Source of the DNA: Hyphomicrobium sp.
Lineage (GTDB): Bacteria > Pseudomonadota > Alphaproteobacteria > Rhizobiales > Hyphomicrobiaceae
Length of the DNA stretch: 64,000 nucleotides
Direction of reading: 5' to 3'
NCBI GenBank assembly: GCA_003987725.1
Contig: RXJH01000009.1
Location: 1-64,000 of the forward strand
Positions 15,294-23,859 of the stretch are shown here, piece after piece. Position 1 is the stretch's first letter; each line of letters opens with the position of its first letter. The translations under genes and the position numbers were made by a program. Under the pieces are notes generated by a model. The model searched no databases, was not told the origin of the DNA, and saw nothing but the letters and a program-made list of their open reading frames with translations.

Positions 15294-17642
15294 TTAGAAG
15301 CTCACCGTTACGCCCGCATTGAACGAACGACCCTGTCCCGGCACTGGTGAGATCAGACCGCTTTGCCCTGCGGCCGCATAGTCTGCCCAATCGACGCCGC
15401 CAAGGGGCGGGTAATAGAGCTTGTCGAAGACGTTCTCGATGCCGAAATCCAACCGAACGTTTTGCCATTGGTAGCTGGATCGCAAATCAACGAGCGCGTA
15501 GCCGGGCGTCGTCGGCTCATGACGAAGTGCGTTGACATCGTCCTTAGCGTTGACGAGATTCAGCTGCACGGCGTTCGACCAGTTTCCAAGCCGATGGTTC
15601 AACGTCAACTGCGCGTTGAGCGGCATCATGTGATAAAGCGCATCTCCCGTGTCCAGGTTCTCGCCGTTGACGTAACCGATGATGCCTGTGAGGCCGAACT
15701 GGCCGTATACGTTGCTCTCCCACAAGTTGAGACTTGCCGAAACATTCACACCGTAAAGCTGCGCGGCGTGGTTGGCGAACTGTAGCGTCACGAACTCGGT
15801 GGACGCCATGTCCATCATGCCCATGCCACCCATGTCCATGCCGCCGCCCATACTCGACTGCGACTTCAGGAAATTGGCATCGATATAGTCCTGCACATAG
15901 GTGTAGTAGGGCGTGACCTTGATCTCCCACGTGTGACGCGCGCGATCATGCCAGCCCGCAGTGAAGCTCACGGTATTGCCGACCTCGGGCTTCAGATCGA
16001 GATTGCCCACGTAGCCATTAGCATCGCCGTACCAGCCGATCATATCAGCCGCCATGGCACCCGTGCTCCACGCGTAACGCTCATAAAGATTGGGTGACCG
16101 TGTTTTGCGGGCATAGCCGATTTCATAGGTTTCGGTTGCCGATGGCTCGTAACGCGCGAGCGCAGTCACGTCGAAGTTAGCATCGGTGCGAGCGTGGCCT
16201 TGTGCGTTGAACGCTGCGGCATCGGCGGCGTACATCGAGCTGTATCCTTTCACGTCGCCCGTATCCATCCAGACCATGTCGTTGCGAACACCAAGAAGTG
16301 TGCTCCACGCGCGATCCCAACGGTGTTCCCACTCGGCGAAGGTACCGAGCCGCTGGCGTGTTCCATGATTGATATCGATGAAAGTATCTGGTCCCATCAT
16401 CGGCTCCATGCCGGCAACCGGCGGCCACCAATCATTGAGGGTTTGCCGGTGGAACTCATTGCCGATCCGCAAAATGTCGACGGTTGTCAGTGGGATTTCG
16501 GCCTTGACCGAATAACCTGCATCCGTGCCGTCAACGCTCATGGGCATGGCGCCGGATTTGTCCTCCAGCATATCCATCCGGTGCTTTGTCTGGTGGTAGA
16601 ATGCGCGGACGTCGAGGGTTCCCCAATTGAAGTGCGTCATATAGCGAGTGTTGAAAAGCCACGCATCGTTGTCGACCATATCCATGCGCTGGTTGACGTA
16701 CCCCTGGTAGGGAACCGAGGCATAGACGCCTTGGAAGGTGAAGAGGTCGGCACCGTTCTTCATTCCCAACGTCAAGGCGTGATTATACGCCTGATAGAGT
16801 GTCGACCGGACGATAGGGCCGTCATCTCCACGCGAATAATCGTCGGCTTTCGCCCACGAGCCCGTATAGCCGAGGCTCACATTTCTTGTTGCAGCTTCTG
16901 CGTGAGCCGACGTGGCGATGCCGTCGCCGTTGCTGCGGTAGAACGCAGAAATGCTGCCTGATGTGCGAACGCCCTCGCTCACATCGGCAAACTGTGGTGG
17001 TAACGATTCGACCGTGATTGTTCCGCCGAGACTGTCGCCGCCTTTACCGACCGGCGTCACGCCCGCAATCACGTCAGCCGTGGCAACCTGAGACGGATCG
17101 ATGTAGGAGAGCGGCGGGTTCATTTGATTGGTGCATGCTGGCGAAATCACCATGCCGTTTACTAGGACCTTCACTCGGTCACCGTTTAGCCCGTTAATAG
17201 CGGGCAAGCTCGAAATTCCTCCGGACGTAAAAAGGCTGACACCGGGCACCGTCGTCAAAAGTTGAGCCGTGTCGCTTGAAGCGGGCATTTGTGACTGGAT
17301 GGTTTGGCGGGACAGACGGGTGCTTGTGAGCGGCACCGCCATACCCTTCGATCCCACTCCGCTGACAACCTCCGCTTCGTCAGGCGAATCGAGCGGGTTT
17401 GACGGCTCCGACGTTGATTGCTCGCTAACGGTGCTGGTGCTTTGGCCGCCCGAAGATTGAATCTTTTTTCTGACCGCCTTCTTGGACGAAGGAGTGGCAT
17501 TTCCTTGGTCCACGACAACTGGCGGCATCGGATTTGCCGCGTTCGGATTCTCCTGCGCCTTTGCGTCCCTGTTTTGCAGACCCAACGCAATGACAGTCAT
17601 GGCGGCTGCACCAAGCAGCTGCCTTCGACGGTTACGATACAT
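15294..17642 (-). CDS. TonB-dependent copper receptor, OprC/NosA-like
   Basis: 782-residue outer-membrane receptor; ATG 17642 follows GGGGAA. Signal peptide (residues 1-29, ending AKA), an extended Ser/Pro-rich linker, a plug domain (about 105-225, including VKVLVNGMVI) and a 22-strand barrel ending in F (GVTVSF). Two features argue for copper: C170-T-N-Q-M174 in the plug followed by NPPLSYIDPSQV, and H354-R-M356 in an extracellular loop. Together these match the CxxxM plus HxM copper site known from Pseudomonas OprC, with nearly the same spacing between halves. A Met/Gly-rich loop (around 15790-15850, GGGMDMGGMGMMDM) adds further thioether ligands. It is the last gene of the copper operon. 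A siderophore receptor is unlikely given the site and neighbours. Confidence 0.9.
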   Translation of the reverse strand: MYRNRRRQLLGAAAMTVIALGLQNRDAKAQENPNAANPMPPVVVDQGNATPSSKKAVRKKIQSSGGQSTSTVSEQSTSEPSNPLDSPDEAEVVSGVGSKGMAVPLTSTRLSRQTIQSQMPASSDTAQLLTTVPGVSLFTSGGISSLPAINGLNGDRVKVLVNGMVISPACTNQMNPPLSYIDPSQVATADVIAGVTPVGKGGDSLGGTITVESLPPQFADVSEGVRTSGSISAFYRSNGDGIATSAHAEAATRNVSLGYTGSWAKADDYSRGDDGPIVRSTLYQAYNHALTLGMKNGADLFTFQGVYASVPYQGYVNQRMDMVDNDAWLFNTRYMTHFNWGTLDVRAFYHQTKHRMDMLEDKSGAMPMSVDGTDAGYSVKAEIPLTTVDILRIGNEFHRQTLNDWWPPVAGMEPMMGPDTFIDINHGTRQRLGTFAEWEHRWDRAWSTLLGVRNDMVWMDTGDVKGYSSMYAADAAAFNAQGHARTDANFDVTALARYEPSATETYEIGYARKTRSPNLYERYAWSTGAMAADMIGWYGDANGYVGNLDLKPEVGNTVSFTAGWHDRARHTWEIKVTPYYTYVQDYIDANFLKSQSSMGGGMDMGGMGMMDMASTEFVTLQFANHAAQLYGVNVSASLNLWESNVYGQFGLTGIIGYVNGENLDTGDALYHMMPLNAQLTLNHRLGNWSNAVQLNLVNAKDDVNALRHEPTTPGYALVDLRSSYQWQNVRLDFGIENVFDKLYYPPLGGVDWADYAAAGQSGLISPVPGQGRSFNAGVTVSF

Positions 17643-17770
17643 AATGCATTTCCCCAAATGACCGCGCTTCATCGCTCCGAGCGTGACGGAACGTTGCTGG
17701 TCAGTTCTTTGATGATGATCTGAATGAGATGTGCCGGATCGCTTCTACACATTGGCGATCCTTACCGTCA

Positions 17771-18151
17771 TCAATCGAGCAGCGGGGGACCTCGGCTTCG
17801 TGCCGTTATAAGGAAAGTGATGGCCAGAAGAGCCGCTGCGCTCGGCTCGATCTTTTGGCCAGTCAGCATCAACGGCCGAATGGCCGGCTGTGCCTCTGTC
17901 AAGGCGAGTTGGAAAGCTGCGAGGCCTTTACAAAAGGGACAGCTTGGCGCTTTGCCGGGGGGGACTGAATCGGAAGACTTGCCGCTCTTGCAAATGACGT
18001 CGGCAAAGGTCCCGTAGTCCGCTGCGAAGAGAAAGTGATTGAGTTCGGAGACGAGGTGATTAGGGAGGAGCGACGCATAAAATACGACGCTCAGCAGCGC
18101 AAATGCCGCCGAGATCCTTGAATGTCTCGCTGCCCAAATATTCCACCCCAT
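17771..18151 (-). CDS. DUF2946-type protein of the copper operon
   Basis: 126 residues with one N-terminal membrane segment or signal (about 12-32, SAAFALLSVVFYASLLP) and a second hydrophobic stretch near the C-terminus (SAAALLAITFLIT). Between them lies ADVICKSGK and the motif CPFCKGLAAFQL, the Cys-pair signature of DUF2946, a family seen beside copper genes and thought to bind metal. It lies between the copper chaperone and TonB-receptor genes. A second, diverged copy begins the operon (21053-21445). The A/T-rich TTTTTCC before the ATG is not a good ribosome site, so translation may be weak or start elsewhere. Confidence 0.8.
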   Translation of the reverse strand: MGWNIWAARHSRISAAFALLSVVFYASLLPNHLVSELNHFLFAADYGTFADVICKSGKSSDSVPPGKAPSCPFCKGLAAFQLALTEAQPAIRPLMLTGQKIEPSAAALLAITFLITARSRGPPLLD

Positions 18152-18215
18152 GGAAAAACCGTACGGTCCGCCTCCCTGAGCGTCAATCGTCTTACGTGCC
18201 TTTTTTGCGCGATCT

Positions 18216-18734
18216 TTATTGCATGTGATCGTGCTTCATCTCGGGGTCGTCCATCTTCATCCCGCTGTGGTCTGCATCTGAACTGTTCATCGCTCCGATC
18301 GCTTCCACTTTGTAGTCGATGTCGATGGTACCCGCTTTCTCAAAGGTCAATGAGCCCTTTGCGTTTGGTCCTTGGACGATGGGCTTCTTCAAGCCGACGA
18401 ACATCAGGTGATACGCGCCGGGGCTGAATTTTACGGTCTCTCCCGGTTTGATCTCAAGGCCATCCGTCACCTTGCGCATCATCATTTTGTCTCCATCCAT
18501 TTTCATCTCATGGATTTCGACACGATCGGCGCTTTCGAAGGCTCCGCCGCTGAGCTTGTCTGCTTCTTTGCCGTTGTTGGTAATCGTGACATAGCCAGCG
18601 CCCATCGTTGCGCCTTCCGGCGTCGCCCGTGTCCATGGATGAACAATGAGAAGGGCGCCTTTTTCAAACTGGTGCGCGAAACTGGGACAGCACATCGCGA
18701 TGAGAGCCGTCAAAGCAAGGATTAGCTGTTTCAT
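18216..18734 (-). CDS. Periplasmic copper chaperone PCu(A)C
   Basis: 172 residues; ATG 18734 follows AGGAG. A signal peptide (1-20, ending SFA) leads to the cupredoxin-like PCu(A)C domain: WTRATPEGATMGAGYVTITNNG, then the Cu(I) site H75, M86, H109 and M111 (VEIHEMKMDGDKMMM and YHLMFVGLKKP). The C-terminus adds a Met/His-rich tail (HSGMKMDDPEMKHDHMQ), a second copper-binding element seen in some members. The family delivers Cu(I) to the CuA site of cytochrome oxidase, often via Sco. It lies 23 bases after copD, within the operon. The protein is intact. Confidence 0.95.
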   Translation of the reverse strand: MKQLILALTALIAMCCPSFAHQFEKGALLIVHPWTRATPEGATMGAGYVTITNNGKEADKLSGGAFESADRVEIHEMKMDGDKMMMRKVTDGLEIKPGETVKFSPGAYHLMFVGLKKPIVQGPNAKGSLTFEKAGTIDIDYKVEAIGAMNSSDADHSGMKMDDPEMKHDHMQ

Positions 18735-18757
18735 TCTCTTCTCCTATTCATGCATCT

Positions 18758-19678
18758 TCAGTTCGGCATTTCGCCGGGTTGAAGCAGAGCCGGGGGCATC
18801 GTGCCCAAAGCGGCAACGATGGATAGCACCGCCACACCCAGGGCAGCCTCAATCAAGGCATTGCGTCGAATAACATCGATGGTGTCGCTCGTGGAAAGCC
18901 GAGGTGCCAACACGAAGCGATTGGTGGCTGCGATCACGACCATGATCAGAAAGATAAACACTTTGATCGAAAGCAATCGGCCATAATCGGTGGTTGCTAA
19001 GAGGCGAAAGCTGCCAACGAGGTTTGCGGCATTGATGACACCCGTTGCCGCGATCGTCACAACGGCAACGATACCGACGTCGGAAAAGCGCCTCGTAATT
19101 TTCCGGGCGTTCTCGATCGATGGTTTCGGCGCCCAATCGTTACGCCCACCCAAGACAATCACATACGGGAGCAATCCACCGAGCCATGCGCTAACGGCGA
19201 TCAGATGAAGAATGTCGGCCGCTAGGTGCACGAAGCCGGTCAAACCCGGCGAGCTTGCGGCATGCCCAGCAAACGCCAAGCCTCCAACCAATATCGCTGT
19301 TGCGGTGAAAATTGCCGTCGTCGGCCAGACGCCGTTGCACCCTGAGAATGCCACGAGCACGGCGAGCAGTGCGCCCGCAATAAATCGCACGATCCAGGCC
19401 CAACCGAATTGAGTATCGGAAATGACCGCCGCTGCTGTTCCATCCGATAGCGCCGCCATGGGCGTGGAGCCGTCAATGGCTGCGGCGACGGCTAAGAACC
19501 ATCCGATCCCGGATGCGAATGAGAGCGCTAAACTAACCCAGAAAACATATTTCAACGATCGAACGGCATTGACCGCCGCAAGATCCAGCACGGCCAAGCC
19601 GCAGAACAGCACAACGCCTGCAGCCTGGAACGTCGTTAGAAAATGCAGCGCACGCCAGAAGATCAGCGAATAGTCCAC
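18758..19678 (-). CDS. copD: Copper resistance/uptake inner-membrane protein CopD
   Basis: 306 residues from a GTG at 19678 with CGAGGC nearby, 14 bases after the copC stop; a longer reading would overlap copC entirely and is rejected. Eight or nine predicted membrane helices, with family landmarks FWRALHFLTTFQAAGVVLF, FAGHAASSPG and LHLIAVSAWLGGLLPYVIVL (HxxxxxxWxGGL). CopD takes copper from CopC and moves it into the cytoplasm; the His/Met residues in the helices are the expected ligands. CopC and CopD are separate here, while in other bacteria they are fused as YcnJ. It is part of the seven-gene copper operon. Confidence 0.92.
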   Translation of the reverse strand: MDYSLIFWRALHFLTTFQAAGVVLFCGLAVLDLAAVNAVRSLKYVFWVSLALSFASGIGWFLAVAAAIDGSTPMAALSDGTAAAVISDTQFGWAWIVRFIAGALLAVLVAFSGCNGVWPTTAIFTATAILVGGLAFAGHAASSPGLTGFVHLAADILHLIAVSAWLGGLLPYVIVLGGRNDWAPKPSIENARKITRRFSDVGIVAVVTIAATGVINAANLVGSFRLLATTDYGRLLSIKVFIFLIMVVIAATNRFVLAPRLSTSDTIDVIRRNALIEAALGVAVLSIVAALGTMPPALLQPGEMPN

Positions 19679-19692
19679 GCCTTTGCCTCGAA

Positions 19693-20052
19693 CTACTTTC
19701 CAACGTGGAAGGAGAAGCTTCCTTGCGTCTTGTGCGTATCGACCGAGAGCGCGTGCCAATTCACCGAGTAGGTTCCGGGTCCGAGGCCCTTGACGCCAAT
19801 ACGCATGGTGGTTCCGGACGCGCTACTGCCCGTATCGACGCGAGCACCCGCCGCGTTGCTGACAGTCGCCCCGCTAAACTTCGGCTCTAATGCCTCTGTG
19901 AAATGCAAGGTCACTTGGCCCGGGGAGGAGCCGACTGTGCTGCCCACCGCCGGGCTCGCGCTATCAAGCCGTGCATGGGCTTCGGCTCCTGTTGCAACAA
20001 CGAGGACGGCAAGAGCAAGCGCTGCAATGGTGAGATGATTGGATTCCGGCAT
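19693..20052 (-). CDS. copC: Periplasmic copper-binding protein CopC
   Basis: 119 residues; ATG 20052 has AGGAG at the right distance. The signal peptide ends AEA, so the mature protein begins HARLDSASPA, giving the N-terminal His that binds Cu(II). The rest is the CopC immunoglobulin-like fold (VTLHFTEALEPKFSGATV, GLGPGTYSVNWHALSVDTHKTQGSFSFHV) with the conserved Asp and His of the Cu(II) site in SVDTHKTQG. There are no Met-rich Cu(I) motifs, so it is the Cu(II)-only type. It passes copper to CopD, which is encoded immediately downstream. Confidence 0.95.
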   Translation of the reverse strand: MPESNHLTIAALALAVLVVATGAEAHARLDSASPAVGSTVGSSPGQVTLHFTEALEPKFSGATVSNAAGARVDTGSSASGTTMRIGVKGLGPGTYSVNWHALSVDTHKTQGSFSFHVGK

Positions 20053-20064
20053 CGAAGCTCTCCT

Positions 20065-21006
20065 TTAATGAGTTGAGGCAGCAAACAGGGGCTGCCCGTA
20101 TGTCTTCGGGAAAATGTCATCAAGATACAAATGCAGCTGGGCGATGCCGCCGGCGCCATCTCCGCTGGCGCGGTTCACGGGAATGATCGCCTCGGCGCCG
20201 ATCTGGAACTTGTCACCAACATAAATCACACCGGGATTGACGGTTCCGGTCGTCCGCTCCTCGCCGCCGTTGAAATTGCTGGTTTCGGTGGAGAGGCTCC
20301 ATTCGACGAGCGGAATAAGACGGTTCACGAAATCGGGAAGTCCCTTATCTTCCACAGCGGACTTGAGATAGGGCATGCTGTACTGGAGCGACCCGCCCCA
20401 CACGACGGACTGAGGGTTGAGCGTCGTTTCTCCGTCCTCGATTGTGGAGGATTGGGTCGGCACCGCGTAACCAACCTGTCCAGTGATCGCGAGCGGTTTC
20501 AGGTATTTCAGACTTTCGGGCAAAAACCCGAAGCCCTTTCCGACAAATAACGTCGGCGTCAGCGTGGAGAACGGCTCGGCGCCGATGGCTTTGCTCCCCG
20601 TGCCACCCCAATCGACGTCGAGTGAGGCCGACATGACGAACTCCTCGGCTGGATCGGTGAGAAATTGAAACTTGAAGGAGGTTGCGAAGTTATCAAAGCC
20701 CTGAACGGTTTTGCCGCCCGGCTCTCTTAGATGTATCCAGGTATCTCCCACTGAAATCCCAAACGTATCCGTGATCTTTTTCGACAATTCGGCCGAAATA
20801 TCGGCTTCGTGCGCCGACGGGTCGTCCCCGTTGCGGAACGCGGAGACCGTCGGAAGGGACAGTTCGTCGGCGACGCAAGGGTCGTCGACAATGAGCGTTG
20901 CTGGAAAAAATCTGTTGCCCACAAAGCAATGCGCTGATGCATGGGATATAGGTAGGCAGGCGATGACAGTCGCAACCGCGACCGCCCGCATAAATATGCG
21001 AGCCAT
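20065..21006 (-). CDS. Putative outer-membrane/periplasmic protein of the copper operon, function unknown
   Basis: 313 residues; ATG 21006 follows AGGAG. A signal peptide (1-25, ending HASA) leaves a mature start HCFVGNRFFPATLIVDDPCVADE, with a His-Cys pair and a second Cys that could bind metal or form a disulfide. The rest has alternating hydrophobic/aromatic strands (FKFQFLTDPAEEFVMSASLDVDWG, GQVGYAVPTQ, GGSLQYSMPYL, LVEWSLSTETSNF, GVIYVGDKFQIGAEAIIPVN), the pattern of a small beta-barrel. The C-terminus is not a classic terminal Phe/Trp. I do not recognise the family. It lies directly before copC (12 bases) and after a DUF2946 gene, which suggests a role in copper transfer, possibly as an outer-membrane partner. 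Confidence 0.8.
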   Translation of the reverse strand: MARIFMRAVAVATVIACLPISHASAHCFVGNRFFPATLIVDDPCVADELSLPTVSAFRNGDDPSAHEADISAELSKKITDTFGISVGDTWIHLREPGGKTVQGFDNFATSFKFQFLTDPAEEFVMSASLDVDWGGTGSKAIGAEPFSTLTPTLFVGKGFGFLPESLKYLKPLAITGQVGYAVPTQSSTIEDGETTLNPQSVVWGGSLQYSMPYLKSAVEDKGLPDFVNRLIPLVEWSLSTETSNFNGGEERTTGTVNPGVIYVGDKFQIGAEAIIPVNRASGDGAGGIAQLHLYLDDIFPKTYGQPLFAASTH

Positions 21007-21052
21007 GGGACCACTCTCCTGTTGAACGACTGATTGAAAGCGTGTGCTACTA

Positions 21053-21445
21053 TCAGACGACGGAAGGGGGGCCTCGGTTGAGGATTTGCTCTGGACGATG
21101 ATCGGCGACGAGTTCGACACTCGTGTTGCCTAGTTGAACGCCGCCGATCGTCACCGGCGCAACGTGCAATGACGGCTCGCTTGCAATGCCAATGTCGAGC
21201 GCAGCTAAGCCGGAGCATATAGGGCAGCTTTTCTGGGATGCTGGCTTCTCACCCGGCGTCCCCACGTCGGCAATGTATTTGAGGCTGCCTTTATGACAGA
21301 TGACTATTTCGCCACCGCTTGGGTGGAGCTGCGCCAAGGCCATAGATGCGATGTGGACGGTTAGCACCCACGCGTTGAGAACGGCGCCCAAAATCGCGAG
21401 CGCAGTCACAACCTGCCTGAACCGACGTGCCCTTAATCTCCACAT
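21053..21445 (-). CDS. DUF2946-type protein, first recognised gene of the copper operon
   Basis: 130 residues; ATG 21445. One N-terminal membrane helix (about 12-35, ALAILGAVLNAWVLTVHIASM) is followed by VICHKGSL and, after a linker, KSCPICSGLAALDIG, the Cys-x2-Cys and upstream Cys-His typical of DUF2946. The C-terminal part is Pro/Gly rich. It resembles the second DUF2946 gene at 17771-18151 in the CPxC-GLAA block but is otherwise diverged. The family co-occurs with copper genes and may be a small metal-binding accessory protein; no activity is established. Confidence 0.8.
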   Translation of the reverse strand: MWRLRARRFRQVVTALAILGAVLNAWVLTVHIASMALAQLHPSGGEIVICHKGSLKYIADVGTPGEKPASQKSCPICSGLAALDIGIASEPSLHVAPVTIGGVQLGNTSVELVADHRPEQILNRGPPSVV

Positions 21446-21519
21446 GCGTCACTAGCAGCACTTCCGCGACCGCTAATCAATGGCGCAGCGGTCACATCGC
21501 ACGCGAAAAAATCCGATTA

Positions 21520-21687
21520 TCAGTGCCAATCTCGCTTGCCCTTGCGGGTGTCGGCGGCCTCCCTTTGGCCCGTGTGGCCGGTAATCGAGTGCCCAGTCAT
21601 CAGGCTGAGGACGAGAACGGGCATCAAAATCACGAGAAGAGAGTCACGCGTAATGTCGAACCACTTGGGAAGGATGAGGCGCCACAT
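21520..21687 (-). CDS. Possible 55-residue membrane protein upstream of the copper operon
   Basis: An open frame from ATG 21687 to TGA 21520 encodes 55 residues: a basic/aromatic start (MWRLILPKWFDIT), one strongly hydrophobic helix (SLLVILMPVLVLSLMTG) and a polar His-containing tail (HSITGHTGQREAADTRKGK). This is the design of a single-pass small membrane protein. The start MWRL is also that of the DUF2946 protein that follows. There is no good ribosome site before the ATG, which lowers confidence. The reading frame on the other strand is longer but has no recognisable feature. Confidence 0.35.
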   Translation of the reverse strand: MWRLILPKWFDITRDSLLVILMPVLVLSLMTGHSITGHTGQREAADTRKGKRDWH

Positions 21688-21699
21688 TGGGAGGAATAA

Positions 21700-22020
21700 G
21701 AGTTAAGGCCGAGTTCGGCAAATAGCAGACGAAACTCCGAACCAAGACCACTTGCTTCCCGAGCTAGGCCGATGGATGTCAGCTTTCTCTGTAAAGGAGA
21801 CGTGGCGAGATGAAGTTCATTAGTCCATCCAAAGTCTTCTCTGGGTCAAAAGCTTCGTTCGAACGAGCTTGATGTCATGTCCGCTTACCGCGGAATGCCG
21901 ACGCAGCGGCGAGACATTGGATGTGAATTGCGGACCCGCGGCACTCGGTATTCTGACGAAGAGTTGTCATCTTCGTCCGGTCCGGTGGCGCTTCAAGGGC
22001 TAAATTAATTCAGCTTTTTG
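21700..22020. other. Intergenic region before tRNA-Arg; no confident gene
   Basis: About 320 bases with no convincing gene. A 20-codon frame starting at the ATG at 21810 is preceded by GGAG but is too short to assign. A near-palindrome centred on CGTTCGAACG lies at about 21850-21870. The promoter of the copper operon should fall at the left end of this stretch. Confidence 0.4.
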
Positions 22021-22023
22021 CTG

Positions 22024-22100
22024 TGGCGCGCCGGGAAGGATTCGAACCCACGACCCCCAGATTCGTAGTCTGGTGCTCTATCCAACTGAGCTACCGGCGC
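22024..22100 (-). tRNA. tRNA-Arg (anticodon ACG)
   Basis: 77 bases including an encoded 3' CCA. The acceptor stem GCGCCGG pairs with CCGGCGC, the D arm contains AGCTCAGTTGGATAGAGC, the anticodon stem-loop CAGACTACGAATCTG places ACG (read as ICG, decoding CGN), and the T arm contains GGTTCGAATCC. All four stems form. The identity is tRNA-Arg(ACG), a major arginine tRNA. Confidence 0.97.
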
Positions 22101-22314
22101 TTTGTTCGTCCGCATCGGGGCTTGGCCCCGTCCGGCGGTGTGGCCGGGCGGCGAAGCCACCCTCTCTAGTGGGTCGCGCAGCCGAGCGCAAGTGCTTCGC
22201 AACAGTGCGTGATGGACGTGTCGCCGCGCTCCCCTCGATCCCGGTTCCTGGCGGAAATCCCATGTGGCGGGTGGGGCCAGGATAATTGGGTGCGACGGCC
22301 CGACAGACCGCGCG

Positions 22315-23847
22315 TCAATCGACGTGGCGATCGGGCAGCTCGATACGGAAATGCGCGCCCTTTTTGCTGTCGACAAGCGTCAGAGCGCCGCCGTGGGCCT
22401 GTACAAGCTCAGCCGCGATGGCGAGCCCAAGTCCCGTGCCGCCCTTCTTCGTCGAAGCCTGGAAGGCCTTGAAGAGGTTTTCCCGCGCCTTTTGTGGAAT
22501 GCCGGCGCCGTTATCCATCACGTCGATGATGACCTTGCGCCCCTCGCGATGGGCGGCGACGCGGACCTCGCCGTCGGTTTTACCTTCAACACTTTCGATC
22601 GCCTGCACGGCATTGCGTATGAGATTGCTCAAGACGCGGAACAGGTGCTCGCGGTCGGCGTCGATCCGCAGCGACGCGTCCATGTCGTTGACGAACGCCA
22701 CCGAGCCCTCGCGCGGCAGGCCCTGGCTGTCGGCGACCTCTTCGAGCAACGGCTTCAGCTGCATCAGCTCGCGGCGCGGGGCGGCTTCGGAAACGCCACC
22801 GAATTGCAGCGATGAATTGCAGAACTGAATCGCGCGATCGAGCGAGGCGATGAGTTTCGGCACGAAGCGCTGCACGGTCGGGTCCGGGAGATCGACGAGC
22901 CGGTCCGATATCAGCTGCGTGTTCGCGAGCATGTTTCGGAGATCGTGATTGATCTTCGAGACGGCCATGCCGAGTTGAGCGAGGCGGTTCTTCTGAGCGA
23001 GCAAACTCGCGAGCTGGCGCTGCATGCTCGCGAGCTCGCGTTCGGCGACGCCGATCTCATCGCTGCGCCCGGTGTCCGGCATGATGCGGCTCTGGTCTTC
23101 CGGGTTCTCTGCGAAGTGCAGCATGTTGCTCGTGATACGCGTCAAGGGCTTCACGAACAGGCGGCTCAGCGCGAAATAGACAACGACCGCGGTCAGCAGC
23201 GACAAAATGATCGACAGCCAGAGGATGTTCATGCCGTAGCGGATCATCGCCGCCTTGAGTGGCGCTTCCGGTATGACGATCTCGATCAGGTTGGTGTTAT
23301 CGGGTCCGCTGTGGCCGATGACGCGAATGGTGCGGTCGCTCGAGAGAAGCGTCGTCACTGCATCCTTGGCCTGTTGCAGGCGCGTTGTCAGGCTGTCCCA
23401 GAAGTTGTCGGGCTCGGGCGGCAAATAGTAGACGTAATCGATATTGAGATCGCCCTCGGGCGGAAACACCATGCGGCGCTCGCCTTCGGTGCGCGATGCG
23501 ATGGCCCGTACCTGCGCGGTGCGGAGGAGATCGGCGCGAAGAGCAGACGGGATCTGGCCGCCGGGGAAAGCGTCGGATGTGAGGGCTGCAAGTTGCGCTG
23601 CCGTCAGCCGCTCTTGCAGCCAGGTCACGCGATAACTCGCAATGGACGGGAGAAAGATAAGCGCTTCGGCGAGCAGCACGAACGCGGCCGTCAGGATGAT
23701 CAGTTTTGCGGGAAGGCCGCGGTGTTCCCAGAAGCGCGAGACGGCACGCCACGGCGCGCCTGCGAGAGAGGTCTTCGCCGTCTGTTCGCCAGTCGTTGGA
23801 TTGCTATCGTTGGTAATCGCGCGCTGCACCGGGTCGAATTTCTCCAT
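22315..23847 (-). CDS. Membrane sensor histidine kinase with HAMP domain
   Basis: 510 residues. Membrane helices at about 48-70 and 207-228 flank a 135-residue periplasmic sensor domain that matches no fold I recognise. After a HAMP linker (230-285) comes the H box KINHDLRNMLANTQ with phosphoacceptor His301, then the N, G1 and G2 boxes (NLIRNAVQAIE, DNGAGIP, GGTGLGLAIAAELV). It is a hybrid-less sensor of the HisKA type. No response regulator is encoded next to it; instead it lies 12 bases downstream of an unusual flavoprotein gene on the same strand, so the two are co-transcribed. The signal is unknown. Confidence 0.9.
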   Translation of the reverse strand: MEKFDPVQRAITNDSNPTTGEQTAKTSLAGAPWRAVSRFWEHRGLPAKLIILTAAFVLLAEALIFLPSIASYRVTWLQERLTAAQLAALTSDAFPGGQIPSALRADLLRTAQVRAIASRTEGERRMVFPPEGDLNIDYVYYLPPEPDNFWDSLTTRLQQAKDAVTTLLSSDRTIRVIGHSGPDNTNLIEIVIPEAPLKAAMIRYGMNILWLSIILSLLTAVVVYFALSRLFVKPLTRITSNMLHFAENPEDQSRIMPDTGRSDEIGVAERELASMQRQLASLLAQKNRLAQLGMAVSKINHDLRNMLANTQLISDRLVDLPDPTVQRFVPKLIASLDRAIQFCNSSLQFGGVSEAAPRRELMQLKPLLEEVADSQGLPREGSVAFVNDMDASLRIDADREHLFRVLSNLIRNAVQAIESVEGKTDGEVRVAAHREGRKVIIDVMDNGAGIPQKARENLFKAFQASTKKGGTGLGLAIAAELVQAHGGALTLVDSKKGAHFRIELPDRHVD

Positions 23848-23859
23848 CGGCGGAGATCA

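Noticed and set aside
15294-17642. Siderophore or vitamin B12 receptor
   Set aside because: The CxxxM and HxM pairs, Met-rich loop and copper-gene neighbours argue for copper instead.
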